This document shows positions 48,031 to 58,007 of a DNA stretch of 64,000 nucleotides, one piece after another. A program made the translations under genes and the position numbers. Position 1 is the stretch's first letter; the number at the start of each line of letters is the position of its first letter. Below the pieces are notes generated by a model. That model saw nothing but the letters and a program-made list of their open reading frames with translations. It was not told where the DNA came from and made no database searches. Origin of the DNA: Rhodospirillaceae bacterium (GTDB lineage: Bacteria > Pseudomonadota > Alphaproteobacteria > UBA6615); contig PBPM01000109.1 of NCBI GenBank assembly GCA_002724635.1, positions 1 through 64,000 on the forward strand. Direction: 5' to 3'.

Positions 48031-49212
48031 TCAAGTGTCATCGCCAACTTCCGCAGGCGCGCCATCGATGAGGAGATGGCTACATTCCGCACGGCGCGCA
48101 CACTCCGCCGAATCCTCATCCGCCGATATCGCCGCGACCGTGATCCAGCCCGCCTCGCGGAACGCTGCACCTTCGCGAAACGCCGTGCCGTATGGCAGAT
48201 AGAGCCGATCTCCCCGATCCGGCGTCGGTAAAGCGCGGAGGATAGAATCCATGTAGAGAGTGACCCCCGTAGCGGCCTCTCCGGCGCCGGTTATATATCG
48301 TCCCCCGCGACCCAGTTCACCACGCACACCCTCGGCGAACAGGGTGAAACTCACACCCGTATGATACTCGAATCCGCGATACTCCACTGGGTCAAGGGTT
48401 AATGGCAGGTCGGGCACCGCCGCGCGCAGGCCAGCCACCACGGTGGACAGGCGCTCAACCTCGGCGCGAGCATCCGGTGGCAATTGGATCTCGTTCAGTT
48501 CTCTGATGACTTTGTCGGCCGGGCCGACGGCCTCGATCAACGCACACAAGGCCTTGGCGGCATCGGAGAATGCGACTCCCTGACAGCGCAGAATATCGCC
48601 TGTTGAGTCCCCATCCTTTCGGTCGAGCGCGGCCCTGAGATCCTGTGCCGTCGTCGCATCGAGATCGAGTTGCGCTAGGATATTGGTGACCAACGCCGGC
48701 GAATTCAGGTCTACGGTCGGCCGCGACACCCCTGCGGCTGCGAGCGCTTCGGCGGCCAGCGAGACCACCTCAACGTCCGCCACAACACCCGCCGCGCCGA
48801 TCAGCTCGAGCCCGACTTGCGCAAACTGCCGCTCGGGACGCAGTTGGTTTCCGCGTACACGAAGGATTTCTCCCGCATAAGACAGGCGCAGCGGACGAAC
48901 CTCATCCGCAAGGCGCGCCTCGGCGATGCGCGCGACCTGCAGGGTGATATCGGCACGCACAGCCATCATGCGCTGGCTGACCGGGTCCATGACCCGAAAC
49001 ATCTGGCCGGCGAGGCTGCCACCGCCATTGGTGCCGTTGCCGACAAGCGTGGATTCGAACTCCACCAACGGGGGTTTGACCTGCTCGTATCCGCTCGCCC
49101 GGAAAACATTCATGATTCCGGATATGACGGCCATCTCCTGTGCTGCGTGCGGCGGCAGGGTGTCGTGAAGTCCAGCGGGCAAAAGCGCCCCGTTATCAAA
49201 TGAATCGCTCAT
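48031..49212 (-). CDS. hisZ: ATP phosphoribosyltransferase regulatory subunit
   Basis: LPAGLHDTLPPHAAQEMAVISGIMNVFRASGYEQVKPPLVEFE class II aaRS-like fold; EYRGFEYHTGVSFTLFAEG. Confidence 0.88.
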   Translation of the reverse strand: MSDSFDNGALLPAGLHDTLPPHAAQEMAVISGIMNVFRASGYEQVKPPLVEFESTLVGNGTNGGGSLAGQMFRVMDPVSQRMMAVRADITLQVARIAEARLADEVRPLRLSYAGEILRVRGNQLRPERQFAQVGLELIGAAGVVADVEVVSLAAEALAAAGVSRPTVDLNSPALVTNILAQLDLDATTAQDLRAALDRKDGDSTGDILRCQGVAFSDAAKALCALIEAVGPADKVIRELNEIQLPPDARAEVERLSTVVAGLRAAVPDLPLTLDPVEYRGFEYHTGVSFTLFAEGVRGELGRGGRYITGAGEAATGVTLYMDSILRALPTPDRGDRLYLPYGTAFREGAAFREAGWITVAAISADEDSAECARRAECSHLLIDGAPAEVGDDT

Positions 49213-49455
49213 ATCGGCGCGGGGTTTAAACGGTTTGACAGGCGTCGGCAATGGTACGCCTAGCACACAGAGTCGGGAATCGGAGAACCCGGCCGATACG
49301 ATCGTGCCGTCAGCAAGGCCGTGAAACGCGTAGACAAAACCGCCGGCATAGAGAATGGCGGGGTGCACCGCCGAGAAGATCTGCTGCTGATGAGAAACCG
49401 CGTCAAACTCGCACAGACGCAGCGTACCGCCAACATAAAGCCGTCCAAAACCGCA

Positions 49456-51033
49456 TCAAAAGTTTAGGGCCTTTGCCTGAACCACGTTCGGCAGGGCAGC
49501 CACAGCAGCCAGAACGTCGGCAGGCACCTCATGATCGACCTCAACCAGCGCGATGGCGTCATCGCCCGACGCCGTACGGCCGAGCTGGAAGGTTGCAATG
49601 TTCAGTCCGGCATCTCCGAGAACCGTCCCCAGATGGCCGATTAGCCCCGGCTTGTCCTCGTTGTTGACGTACAGCATATGATGCCCGAGCTCTGCCTCCA
49701 TCGGCACACCCTTTACGTCCACGACCCGCGGCCGGTCGCCGCCGAAGAGGGTACCGGCAACCGAACGTGTGTTATTCTCGGTGACCACCGTCAGGCGCAC
49801 TAGAGTCTGGTAGTCACCCTCGCGCGCGGTCCTCACCTCCGACACGTCGATCCCTCGGTCCTGCGCCATGACCGGCGCGTTGACCATGTTTACACTGTCG
49901 AGCACCGGCGAGAGTAGACCCTTCAATGCCGCCGCGCTGAGCGGCTTGGTGTTCAATTCTGCCGCATGTCCCTCATATTCGATGGTCACACTTTTGACGC
50001 TGGATTCCACGAGCTGACCGGCGAAACTGCCAAGCAGTTCGGCGAGCTTCATGTAGGGGGTTAGGCGCGGCGCATCCTCGGCCGAGACCGACGGCATGTT
50101 CAGCGCATTCACGACCGCTCCGGTCAGCAGATAGTCCGACATCTGCTCGGCGATCTGGATCGCCACATTCACTTGTGCCTCGGTCGTGCTTGCACCCAGA
50201 TGCGGCGTGCAGACTAGATTCTCAAGCCCGAACAGTGCGTTCTCCCTAGCCGGTTCTTCCTCAAATACGTCCAGCGCCGCGCCGGCGACATGGGCGGATT
50301 CGAGCGCGGCCTTTAAGTCCGACTCGACGACAAGCCCGCCACGTGCGCAATTCACAATGCGAACTCCCGGCTTCGTCTTCGCCAGTGCCACCGCGTCGAT
50401 AATGCCGCGGGTCTGATCGGTGAGCGGCGTATGCAAAGTGATGAAGTCGGCGCGCCGCAACAGCGTGTCCAGATCCCCCTTTTCCACGCCCAGCTCCCGC
50501 GCACGCTCCTCGCTGAGAAACGGATCGAAGGCCACGACCTTCATCTTCAGCCCCAGGGCGCGTTCGGCAACTATCGATCCGATATTGCCGCAACCGATCA
50601 GGCCAAGGGTCTTTGCCGTGAGCTCCACGCCCATGAAGCGTGACTTCTCCCACTTGCCTTCTTGGGTCGAGATATTCGCCTCGGGAATCTGCCGGGCCAG
50701 CGCCATCATCATCGCGATCGCATGTTCGGCGGTAGTGATCGCGTTACCGAAGGGCGTGTTCATCACGACGATGCCGCGCGCGGTGGCCGCATCTCGGTCG
50801 ATATTGTCAACCCCGATACCGGCGCGGCCAATCACCTTCATGTTGCTAGCTGCGTCAAGGACCTTCGCGTTAGCCTTGGTGGCCGAGCGGATCGCGAGAC
50901 CGTCATAGTCGCCGATTATGGCGATCAGTTCGTCTTCGGACAGACCGGTCGTCACGTCGACCTCAATCCCGCGATCGGCGAAAATCTCGGCTGCGCGGTC
51001 ACTCATCTTGTCGGAAATCAGTACTTTGGGCAT
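49456..51033 (-). CDS. serA: D-3-phosphoglycerate dehydrogenase
   Basis: MPKVLISDKMSDRAAEIFADRGIEVDV, IGCGNIGSIVAERALGLKMKVVAFDPF, NCARGGLV, ASB and ACT domains at C-terminus. Confidence 0.96.
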   Translation of the reverse strand: MPKVLISDKMSDRAAEIFADRGIEVDVTTGLSEDELIAIIGDYDGLAIRSATKANAKVLDAASNMKVIGRAGIGVDNIDRDAATARGIVVMNTPFGNAITTAEHAIAMMMALARQIPEANISTQEGKWEKSRFMGVELTAKTLGLIGCGNIGSIVAERALGLKMKVVAFDPFLSEERARELGVEKGDLDTLLRRADFITLHTPLTDQTRGIIDAVALAKTKPGVRIVNCARGGLVVESDLKAALESAHVAGAALDVFEEEPARENALFGLENLVCTPHLGASTTEAQVNVAIQIAEQMSDYLLTGAVVNALNMPSVSAEDAPRLTPYMKLAELLGSFAGQLVESSVKSVTIEYEGHAAELNTKPLSAAALKGLLSPVLDSVNMVNAPVMAQDRGIDVSEVRTAREGDYQTLVRLTVVTENNTRSVAGTLFGGDRPRVVDVKGVPMEAELGHHMLYVNNEDKPGLIGHLGTVLGDAGLNIATFQLGRTASGDDAIALVEVDHEVPADVLAAVAALPNVVQAKALNF

Positions 51034-51091
51034 GGGATCATCCTTCCGCGTTTCTGCGGGTCTCGGAAATATTTGGAATGGTCGCCACCGG

Positions 51092-52273
51092 TCACGCGAC
51101 CGCGATGGCACGCGCGGCCTTAACGGTTTCATAGGCCCAGTCGAGCCAAGGCATGAGGGCCTCTAGGTCGGCCTGCTCGACGGTCGCGCCGGCCCAGATT
51201 CGCAGCCCCGGGGGTGCGTCGCGATAGGCGCCGATGTCGAACGCGATTCCCTCGTCGTCGAGCCGCGACGCCACTGCCTTGGCGATAGCGGCCTGTTCAT
51301 CGGCGGGAAGCGCGGCGAACCAGGAATCCGTCACCTTCAGGCATACACTCGTAGTAGATCGTAGCTTAGGGTCATCAGCGAGAAATGCCGCCCAGTCCGA
51401 TCCCGCCACCCAAGCCTCGATCACGCCGAAGTTGGCATTCGACCGTGCGATCAGTGCATCGATGCCGCCGATCTCGCGCGACCATTCAAGCGCGTCGAGA
51501 TGATCCTCCACGCAAAGCATCGATGGTGTGTTGATCGTGCTACCCTTGAAGATGTCTTCGTTGAGCTTGCCCCCCTTAGTCAGGCGGAAGATCTTGGGCA
51601 TCGGCCAGGGCGGTGCATAACTCTCGAGGCGTTCGACTGCCCGCGGACTGAGCACTAGCATACCGTGCTGCGCCTCACCGCCCAGCACTTTCTGCCAGGA
51701 CCAAGTGACGATATCGAGCTTGTCCCAAGGCAGATCCATGGCGAAGGCGGCGGATGTTGCATCACACAGGGTGAGGCCTGCGCGGTTGTCGGGAATCCAG
51801 TCGCCGTTTGGGACGCGCACGCCCGAGGTCGTCCCGTTCCACGTAAAGATCACATCCCGCGTGAAATCGACCGCTGCCAAGTCCGGCAATGCGCCGTAAT
51901 CAGCTTCGAGCACACGAACATTGTCGAGTTTCAGCTGCTGGACCACATCCGTCGCCCAGCCTTGGCCGAAGCTCTCCCAAGCGAGAATATCGATGGTACG
52001 CGCACCGAGAACCGACCACATGGCCATCTCGAACGCACCCGTATCGGAGGCCGGCACGATTCCGATACGGTAGTCGGCCGGTATACCGAGGATCGCGCGG
52101 CTGTCCTCGATGACACGCTGGAGCTTGGTCTTGGGACCCTTGGCGCGATGCGATCGGCCAATGCTGGCGTCGCCGAGGGCTTCTAGCGACCAACCGGGTC
52201 GCTTAGCGCAGGGGCCGGATGAAAAGAGGGGTGAAGCCGGACGGATGCCCGGCTTAGTCGTTGCTTGCGTCAT
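51092..52273 (-). CDS. serC: phosphoserine transaminase
   Basis: [95 protein letters not shown]. Confidence 0.95.
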   Translation of the reverse strand: MTQATTKPGIRPASPLFSSGPCAKRPGWSLEALGDASIGRSHRAKGPKTKLQRVIEDSRAILGIPADYRIGIVPASDTGAFEMAMWSVLGARTIDILAWESFGQGWATDVVQQLKLDNVRVLEADYGALPDLAAVDFTRDVIFTWNGTTSGVRVPNGDWIPDNRAGLTLCDATSAAFAMDLPWDKLDIVTWSWQKVLGGEAQHGMLVLSPRAVERLESYAPPWPMPKIFRLTKGGKLNEDIFKGSTINTPSMLCVEDHLDALEWSREIGGIDALIARSNANFGVIEAWVAGSDWAAFLADDPKLRSTTSVCLKVTDSWFAALPADEQAAIAKAVASRLDDEGIAFDIGAYRDAPPGLRIWAGATVEQADLEALMPWLDWAYETVKAARAIAVA

Positions 52274-52322
52274 GTACGCGCTCCTTACAGAACGCCGCAC
52301 CTCGTTGGGGAGGTGTGGCCCG
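52274..52322 (-). ncRNA. candidate serC 5' leader RNA (alphaproteobacterial serC motif)
   Basis: Transcribed strand CCACACCTC-CCCAAC-GAGGTGCGG (52318-52295), 8/9 paired, then AAGGAG RBS and serC ATG. Confidence 0.5.
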
Positions 52323-52328
52323 CGGGAG

Positions 52329-52356
52329 AAATTAGGGGTATTTGGCGTGGGGTCAA
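52329..52356 (-). promoter_or_regulatory. putative sigma-70 type promoter for serC-serA
   Basis: TTGACC (52356-52351) - 16 nt - TAATTT (52334-52329) a few nt upstream of the leader hairpin. Confidence 0.5.
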
Positions 52357-52661
52357 GCGCCTCATTGTCGCAGCTCCCTCGATCTTCAAATAAGGCTGCA
52401 ATACCAAGGTGCAAAGAGACTAAAGACCAGCCATAAGATGATTAGCAACGGGGTACCACGCGCACGAATTCGACGAATCGATAATTGCCGGACGCATCAA
52501 GAGCAGATTCGTCTAATTACTAACCGGCGAGGCGGACGAACAGTTCGCGGCTAAGATCAGCCACATGCCCAGCTGGCTGAGGTCCAATCTTGCGATACTG
52601 CTGATCATCTTGTTACACGCGGCCGCGCGTCAGAAGCGCCACCAGTTGAGCATGCCGGCAG

Positions 52662-53120
52662 CTAGTCCGCATTCCCGCCAGCGCGGCTGCGCACGAATAT
52701 AGTAGCCTCGAATGTCAGCACCAGACCGGATTCGGTCTCGACCGAAAATCCGAGCGTAACGACCCCGCGCCCGGGATCGGAGCGCGTGAGCCGCGCCTCC
52801 AGAATTTCGACGCGGGTCGAAAGCGTCTCGCCTGGGCGCACGGGCGCCGTCCAGCGAATCTTGTCCATGCCCGGCCCACCCAGGCCAGTGCCATCCACCG
52901 CACCGGTGCTGATGAACTGACCCGTCGCGATCGCCACGGTCTGGAAACCGCTGGCGACATGCTCGCCGAACGCGGATTCCTTCGCGGCCTCAGGATCGGT
53001 ATGGAACAGCTGCGGATCATGCAGTTCCGCGAACCAAATGATCTCGTCGGCGTTGAGAGTGACGGGCACCGTCTCGAACACTCTGCCGGCCGTGTAGTCC
53101 TCGAGATAAAGCCCGCTCAT
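52662..53120 (-). CDS. MaoC family dehydratase
   Basis: YLEDYTAGRVFETVPVTL..DEIIWFAELHDPQLFHTDPEAAKESAFGEHVASG..T hotdog hydratase motif. Confidence 0.88.
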   Translation of the reverse strand: MSGLYLEDYTAGRVFETVPVTLNADEIIWFAELHDPQLFHTDPEAAKESAFGEHVASGFQTVAIATGQFISTGAVDGTGLGGPGMDKIRWTAPVRPGETLSTRVEILEARLTRSDPGRGVVTLGFSVETESGLVLTFEATIFVRSRAGGNAD

Positions 53121-53575
53121 GCCGCGTCCTCCGGCGGCCGGCGGCGCAGGAATGTCGTCGTGACATAGCGCGAGACCTCCTGTTCGCCGACGCGGGTCGC
53201 GAGACAGACGCGAATGATACCCCGGTCCGGTCGTGATTTCGACGCGCGCAGTTCGACCACCTCGGCGGTGGTGTGGAGCGTGTCACCCGGTCGCACCGGG
53301 GCCGACCAGCTGACTTCGTCCATACCCGGACCGCCGAGCCCGTTTTCCTTGAACAGGCCGAGCCGTACGAACTGAGCAAACGCCAACCCGATCGTCTGGT
53401 GTCCACTCGCGATCAGGCCGCCGTAGAAGCTGTCCTTCGCAGCGACGGGATCGGTGTGAAAGATCTGCGGGTCGTACTTCTCGGCAAACTCAATGATGGA
53501 TTCTTCCGAGACCGTGACCGGCTCGGTCTCGAACACCTCGCCGAGGGTGTAATCATCCCAGTAGCGCGCTGTCAT
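53117..53575 (-). CDS. MaoC family dehydratase
   Basis: YWDDYTLGEVFETEPVTVSEESIIEFAEKYDPQIFHTDPVAAKDSFYGGLIASGHQT; ATGA overlap with the next MaoC gene. Confidence 0.88.
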   Translation of the reverse strand: MTARYWDDYTLGEVFETEPVTVSEESIIEFAEKYDPQIFHTDPVAAKDSFYGGLIASGHQTIGLAFAQFVRLGLFKENGLGGPGMDEVSWSAPVRPGDTLHTTAEVVELRASKSRPDRGIIRVCLATRVGEQEVSRYVTTTFLRRRPPEDAA

Positions 53576-53659
53576 GGGGTCCTTCCCGAAAATTCAGGCG
53601 AGGACCCTACCGCGACGGATCGGTGGAATAAAGTGGGTCAGCGCCCGCCATTAGCTAAG

Positions 53660-53832
53660 GGCGCGTCTGTGCGTGCCGCCGCCCGGGCGAGGATCAGACG
53701 CTTCTGGTCGGGATGCTAGCGATTGCCGCGAATGGTAACGCAGTTGCGGATCATCCGGTGGCAGGGGATCAGCCAAGACACAGTGTTGCTGGCGAAGGCG
53801 CCAATCATGGCCATCTTCCACATACCTCTCAT
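53660..53832 (-). pseudogene. remnant of Ogt/Ada-type O6-methylguanine-DNA methyltransferase
   Basis: Minus frame MIGAFASNTVSWLIPCHRMIRNCVTIRGNR*HPDQKRLILARAAART matches the active-site block NPVSWLIPCHRVIRxxGxxGxYRWGxxRKxxLLAxEAA; TAG (53718-53716) at the conserved Trp; N-terminal part missing. Confidence 0.75.
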
Positions 53833-53932
53833 ACATCCGCCCGGCGGCCCGTGCGATCAGCATCACACACGGGGTAGCTCGGTGCGAACGGACCTTGGCC
53901 CCACCTGATTCTTGCGGAAAACGGATTCAGGC

Positions 53933-54820
53933 TCAGACACGCTCGCGCTGGACCAGCACCACTCCAGCTAAGATGACCGCTGTGGCAGCAATCAAAGCAG
54001 GGGTCAGCGGCTCGCCGAGAATCACCGGGGCCAATCCTATGCCGATAACCGGCTGCAGCAGCTGTAACGCGCCGATCCGGGCCACGCCGCCATCCGCCAG
54101 AGCCTGGTTCCATAACAGATAGGCGAGAATTGTCGTACCCCATGCCAGCGAACAGATCGCGAGCCAGCCCTCCGCGTCAATCGCCGCCAGGCTCCGCATG
54201 CCCGAATGCAGGGTGACTAGGGGGAGCAGAAAGGCGGCCGCCACTAGCACAGACCACATGGTCACCGTCAGTGCGCCCAGTTCGGCGGTCAGCCGCGCAC
54301 CCGCGACATAGCCCACGACGCCGAGGCCCATTCCGACGAAAACGAGTGCGTCGCCCTGCCAGGAGACGCCGGCGACCGCAAGGCCGAGGGCCTCCCAAAT
54401 CAGCAGGAGCACACCGAGCGACCCGACCAGTACACCGATCCACCACGGCCAGCCCGGCAACCGGCGGTTCAGAACCGCCATGATTGCGCCCGCCATCACG
54501 GCACCCGCCGCGGTGCCGGCGGCCGCGTGCCCCGCGGTGGTAAACTGGACACCCCAGCTGAAAAAGACCGGGAACAGCACTAGGCCGCCCGTGCCGGACA
54601 CGAACACCAGAATCAGCGCGTCCTTACGCAGCGGAATCCGGCATCCGGCTATCACGATAACGAAAGCCGCGATCGGTGCGGCGACAACGGCCCGCAGGGC
54701 ACCCACGGTGATCCCGTCTGCTGTCAGGGTCGCGACTTTGGTGAAAACCGGGGTCACGCCGTAGATGAACACCGCGAGCAACGCAAAGGTGTAGAGCCGT
54801 GTATAGTTGATTTCGGACAT
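53933..54820 (-). CDS. EamA/DMT family transporter
   Basis: About 10 TM segments; GVTPVFTKVATLTADGITVGALRAVVAAP; AWGTTILAYLLWNQALADGGVARIGALQLLQPVIG. Confidence 0.88.
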   Translation of the reverse strand: MSEINYTRLYTFALLAVFIYGVTPVFTKVATLTADGITVGALRAVVAAPIAAFVIVIAGCRIPLRKDALILVFVSGTGGLVLFPVFFSWGVQFTTAGHAAAGTAAGAVMAGAIMAVLNRRLPGWPWWIGVLVGSLGVLLLIWEALGLAVAGVSWQGDALVFVGMGLGVVGYVAGARLTAELGALTVTMWSVLVAAAFLLPLVTLHSGMRSLAAIDAEGWLAICSLAWGTTILAYLLWNQALADGGVARIGALQLLQPVIGIGLAPVILGEPLTPALIAATAVILAGVVLVQRERV

Positions 54821-54837
54821 CGGCCCTCGCCACGCTT

Positions 54838-55746
54838 TCAGCGGCGCTGCACGAGCCCAACACCGAAGAGTATGATTACCGTGGCCGTGACGAGCAGCGG
54901 CGTCAATGCTTCATCCAAGAAGATCGCCGCACCTGCAACGCCCACTACCGGCAGAGCGAACTGCCAGACGCTCATGCGACCGATGCCGCCGCGGGATAGG
55001 GCATAAATCCATGTGATGTACGCCACGATCGTTGACCCAGCCGAGAGATAGATGATGGCCGTCCAACCGAGCGGCTCGACCGCAGCCCAGGCCGCTGCAT
55101 CCATGCGCCTAAGGACGAACGGCAACTGGATCAACGAGGCAATAACCACGCTCCACATAGTCACGCCGATCGCCCCGTAGCGCGGTGTCAGCCGGGCACC
55201 GATGACAAAGCTCGTGGCCGCCGAGAATCCACCCGCCGCAGCAAGTAGGTCGCCCTGCCAAGTCGCACCCGCGGAATCCAGCCCCACTGATTCGGTGATC
55301 AGGATCACGGCACCAACGAAGGCCACCGAAACGCCTATCCACCAGCGCGGCGGCGGTAGCTTACGGTTGACCAAGGCCTCAAGAAAGCCAACGAAGACGG
55401 GCGTCGCCGCCGTTACAACGGCAGCATGACCCGCCGATGTCAGTCCTACCCCTAGGGTGAACAGGACCGGGAACCCGATCACGCCACTCACCCCGAAGGC
55501 GAGCACGAGCCACTTGTCCTTGCCGCGCCAGGGCAGCGGACAACGCAGCGCGGCCAAGATCAGAACCGCCAGGGGTAGCGCTGCGACCGTGCGCAGCAGT
55601 GCCAGCGACAGTACATCGACGGATTCGACCCCGAACTTGGTGATTATCGGGGTCCCGCCCCAAGTGAAGACCGTGACAAGCGCCCCGGCGGTCGCGAGCG
55701 AGAAGAACCCGACGACGACGTGCGATGGATTCGAGGACTGTGCCAT
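54838..55746 (-). CDS. EamA/DMT family transporter
   Basis: FTWGGTPIITKFGVESVDVLSLALLRTVAALPLAVLIL; STIVAYITWIYALSRGGIGRMSVWQFALPVVGV. Confidence 0.88.
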   Translation of the reverse strand: MAQSSNPSHVVVGFFSLATAGALVTVFTWGGTPIITKFGVESVDVLSLALLRTVAALPLAVLILAALRCPLPWRGKDKWLVLAFGVSGVIGFPVLFTLGVGLTSAGHAAVVTAATPVFVGFLEALVNRKLPPPRWWIGVSVAFVGAVILITESVGLDSAGATWQGDLLAAAGGFSAATSFVIGARLTPRYGAIGVTMWSVVIASLIQLPFVLRRMDAAAWAAVEPLGWTAIIYLSAGSTIVAYITWIYALSRGGIGRMSVWQFALPVVGVAGAAIFLDEALTPLLVTATVIILFGVGLVQRR

Positions 55747-55750
55747 CGTT

Positions 55751-56560
55751 TCAGAGTGTGAGACGATCAGGGTCGAACGTTACCCCATGATCGAGCGGAC
55801 CATGCCCGTGGCCGTAACCCGGCGCCGCTGCAATCGCCTGGCGAACATACGCCCGCGCGCGCGCCACGGCATCGACAAGCGTCATACCCTGCGCGATTCC
55901 CGCGGCGATCGACGACGCAAGCGTGCAGCCGGTCCCATGAGTGTGGCGCGTATCTATGCGTGTGTCAGCAAACCGGATCGTATCGTGCGGCGTGAAAAGT
56001 AGGTCGACCACGTCTGGGCCATCGATATGCCCGCCCTTCACCAGAACGGCACGCGCACCCATTTCGAGCAGCCGCTCGCCCGCACGGCGCTGTCCAGCTT
56101 CGTCGTCGACGGTGAGGCCAGTCAGCACGGCCGCCTCGGGCGCATTGGGTGTCAGAACCTCGGCGCGCGGTACAATCAAGCCGACCAATGCCGCGCTCGC
56201 GCCTTCGTCGAGCAGGAGTGCGCCACCCTTCGCGACCATGACAGGATCCGAGACCAAGGGCACGTCCGACGCCTTCACCGCCAGCGTCTCGGCCACCGTT
56301 TCAATGACCCCGACACTGTGAAGCATCCCGGTTTTCAGGCAGTCGACGCCTAGGTCGTCAAGCACCACGCGCATCTGCTGCCCGATGAATCCGGTATCGA
56401 CGCCGAAGATGCCGTGTACGCCTTGGCTGTTCTGGGCCGTGAGCGCGGTCACCGCGGTCATTGCAAATCCACCGAGCGCGGTCACCGCCTTGATATCGGC
56501 TTGGATTCCAGCGCCGCCACCGGAATCGGAGCCCGCGACAATAAGTACCCGTCCATCCAT
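55751..56560 (-). CDS. thiD: bifunctional hydroxymethylpyrimidine kinase/phosphomethylpyrimidine kinase
   Basis: MDGRVLIVAGSDSGGGAGIQADIKAVTALGGFAMTAVTALTAQNSQGV; VLVKGGHIDG; THGTGCTLASSIAAGIAQG. Confidence 0.95.
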   Translation of the reverse strand: MDGRVLIVAGSDSGGGAGIQADIKAVTALGGFAMTAVTALTAQNSQGVHGIFGVDTGFIGQQMRVVLDDLGVDCLKTGMLHSVGVIETVAETLAVKASDVPLVSDPVMVAKGGALLLDEGASAALVGLIVPRAEVLTPNAPEAAVLTGLTVDDEAGQRRAGERLLEMGARAVLVKGGHIDGPDVVDLLFTPHDTIRFADTRIDTRHTHGTGCTLASSIAAGIAQGMTLVDAVARARAYVRQAIAAAPGYGHGHGPLDHGVTFDPDRLTL

Positions 56561-56579
56561 GACGATGTCCGTCCCAGCG

Positions 56580-57929
56580 CTAGGCGGCCGACGCGTCGGC
56601 AATCGCAATAGCAATATCGTCGACCACCGAGGTTACGACCTGCTGGTCGAGGCCCTCGGCCATAACCCGGATTACCGGCTCGGTCCCCGACTGACGGATC
56701 AGCACCCGGCCATCAACGCCGAGCTTCTTCTCCGCCGCGGCCACCGCGGTCTTGACGCCCGCATGGTCCATGGCCGATGCGCCGTTCGCGGGCACGTTGC
56801 GCAGAAACTGCGGATAGGATTGGAATACATTCGCGAGCACGCTCATCGAGTCGCCGGCCTCTACCAGCGCCGCGAGGACCTGGAGCGCGGCGATCAATCC
56901 GTCGCCGGTGGTCGAATAATCGCTCAAGATGATGTGACCGGACTGCTCGCCGCCGAGATTGTATCCCCCCGCGCGCATCTGCTCGAGCACGTAGCGGTCA
57001 CCGACCTTCGCACGCTCCATATCCAGCCCGATGCCCTGCAAATAGCGTTGGAAACCGAGGTTCGACATTACGGTCGCGACCACCCTATCGCCCTGCAACC
57101 GGCCCGCGGCCCGCCAAGACCGGGCAATCACTGCCATCACTTGGTCGCCATCGATGATCGTGCCATTCTCGTCACACAGGATCACCCTGTCCGCATCCCC
57201 ATCGAGCGCGATCCCCAGATGCGCGCCATGAGCGACCACCTGCTCCTGTAGCATCTGGGTCTCCGTAGCGCCGCAATCGCGGTTGATGTTGGTGCCGTCG
57301 GGATTGATCGCCATCGGGATGACGTTGGCGCCCAGCTCATGAAAAACGCTCGGTGCCACTTTGTAAGCCGCCCCATTGGCGCAATCGACGACAACCTCCA
57401 GACCGTCGAGGCGCAGGCCCCGGGGAAAGGTGTGCTTGACGAATTCTATGTAGCGGCCGGGGGCGTCCTCGAGTCGCCGCGCGCGACCAAGATTCCCGGC
57501 ATCCGCAAGATGGTCGAGCAGGCCGCTCTCGATCAACGCCTCGATCTCCTCCTCGACCGTATCGGACAGCTTGTAGCCGTCCGGGCCAAAAAGCTTGATA
57601 CCATTGTCCTTGTAGGGATTGTGCGAAGCCGACAGCATCACGCCGAGGTCAGCGCGCAGTGTACGGGTCAGCATTGCCACGGCCGGAGTCGGCATCGGAC
57701 CAACCAGCACTACGTCCATCCCCATAGCGGTGAACCCCGCCTGCATTGCAGGTTCCAGCATGTAGTTACTGAGCCGCGTATCCTTGCCGATGATGACCAG
57801 ATGCCTGTGATCGCCCCGGGTGAACCGGTGCCCAGCGGCCATGGCGACGCGCAGCGCTGTCTCGGCGGTCATCGGCTCTTGATTGGCCTTTCCTCGGATG
57901 CCATCGGTGCCGAACAGCTTTCGTACCAT
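56580..57929 (-). CDS. glmM: phosphoglucosamine mutase
   Basis: [65 protein letters not shown]. Confidence 0.97.
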   Translation of the reverse strand: MVRKLFGTDGIRGKANQEPMTAETALRVAMAAGHRFTRGDHRHLVIIGKDTRLSNYMLEPAMQAGFTAMGMDVVLVGPMPTPAVAMLTRTLRADLGVMLSASHNPYKDNGIKLFGPDGYKLSDTVEEEIEALIESGLLDHLADAGNLGRARRLEDAPGRYIEFVKHTFPRGLRLDGLEVVVDCANGAAYKVAPSVFHELGANVIPMAINPDGTNINRDCGATETQMLQEQVVAHGAHLGIALDGDADRVILCDENGTIIDGDQVMAVIARSWRAAGRLQGDRVVATVMSNLGFQRYLQGIGLDMERAKVGDRYVLEQMRAGGYNLGGEQSGHIILSDYSTTGDGLIAALQVLAALVEAGDSMSVLANVFQSYPQFLRNVPANGASAMDHAGVKTAVAAAEKKLGVDGRVLIRQSGTEPVIRVMAEGLDQQVVTSVVDDIAIAIADASAA

Positions 57930-58007
57930 CTTAAGTTCCCAGACGTGGTCACGTTCCAGACTTATAGCACCCTGCCCGCGACCGTTCGCAATGATCTCAT
58001 GCGTTGC

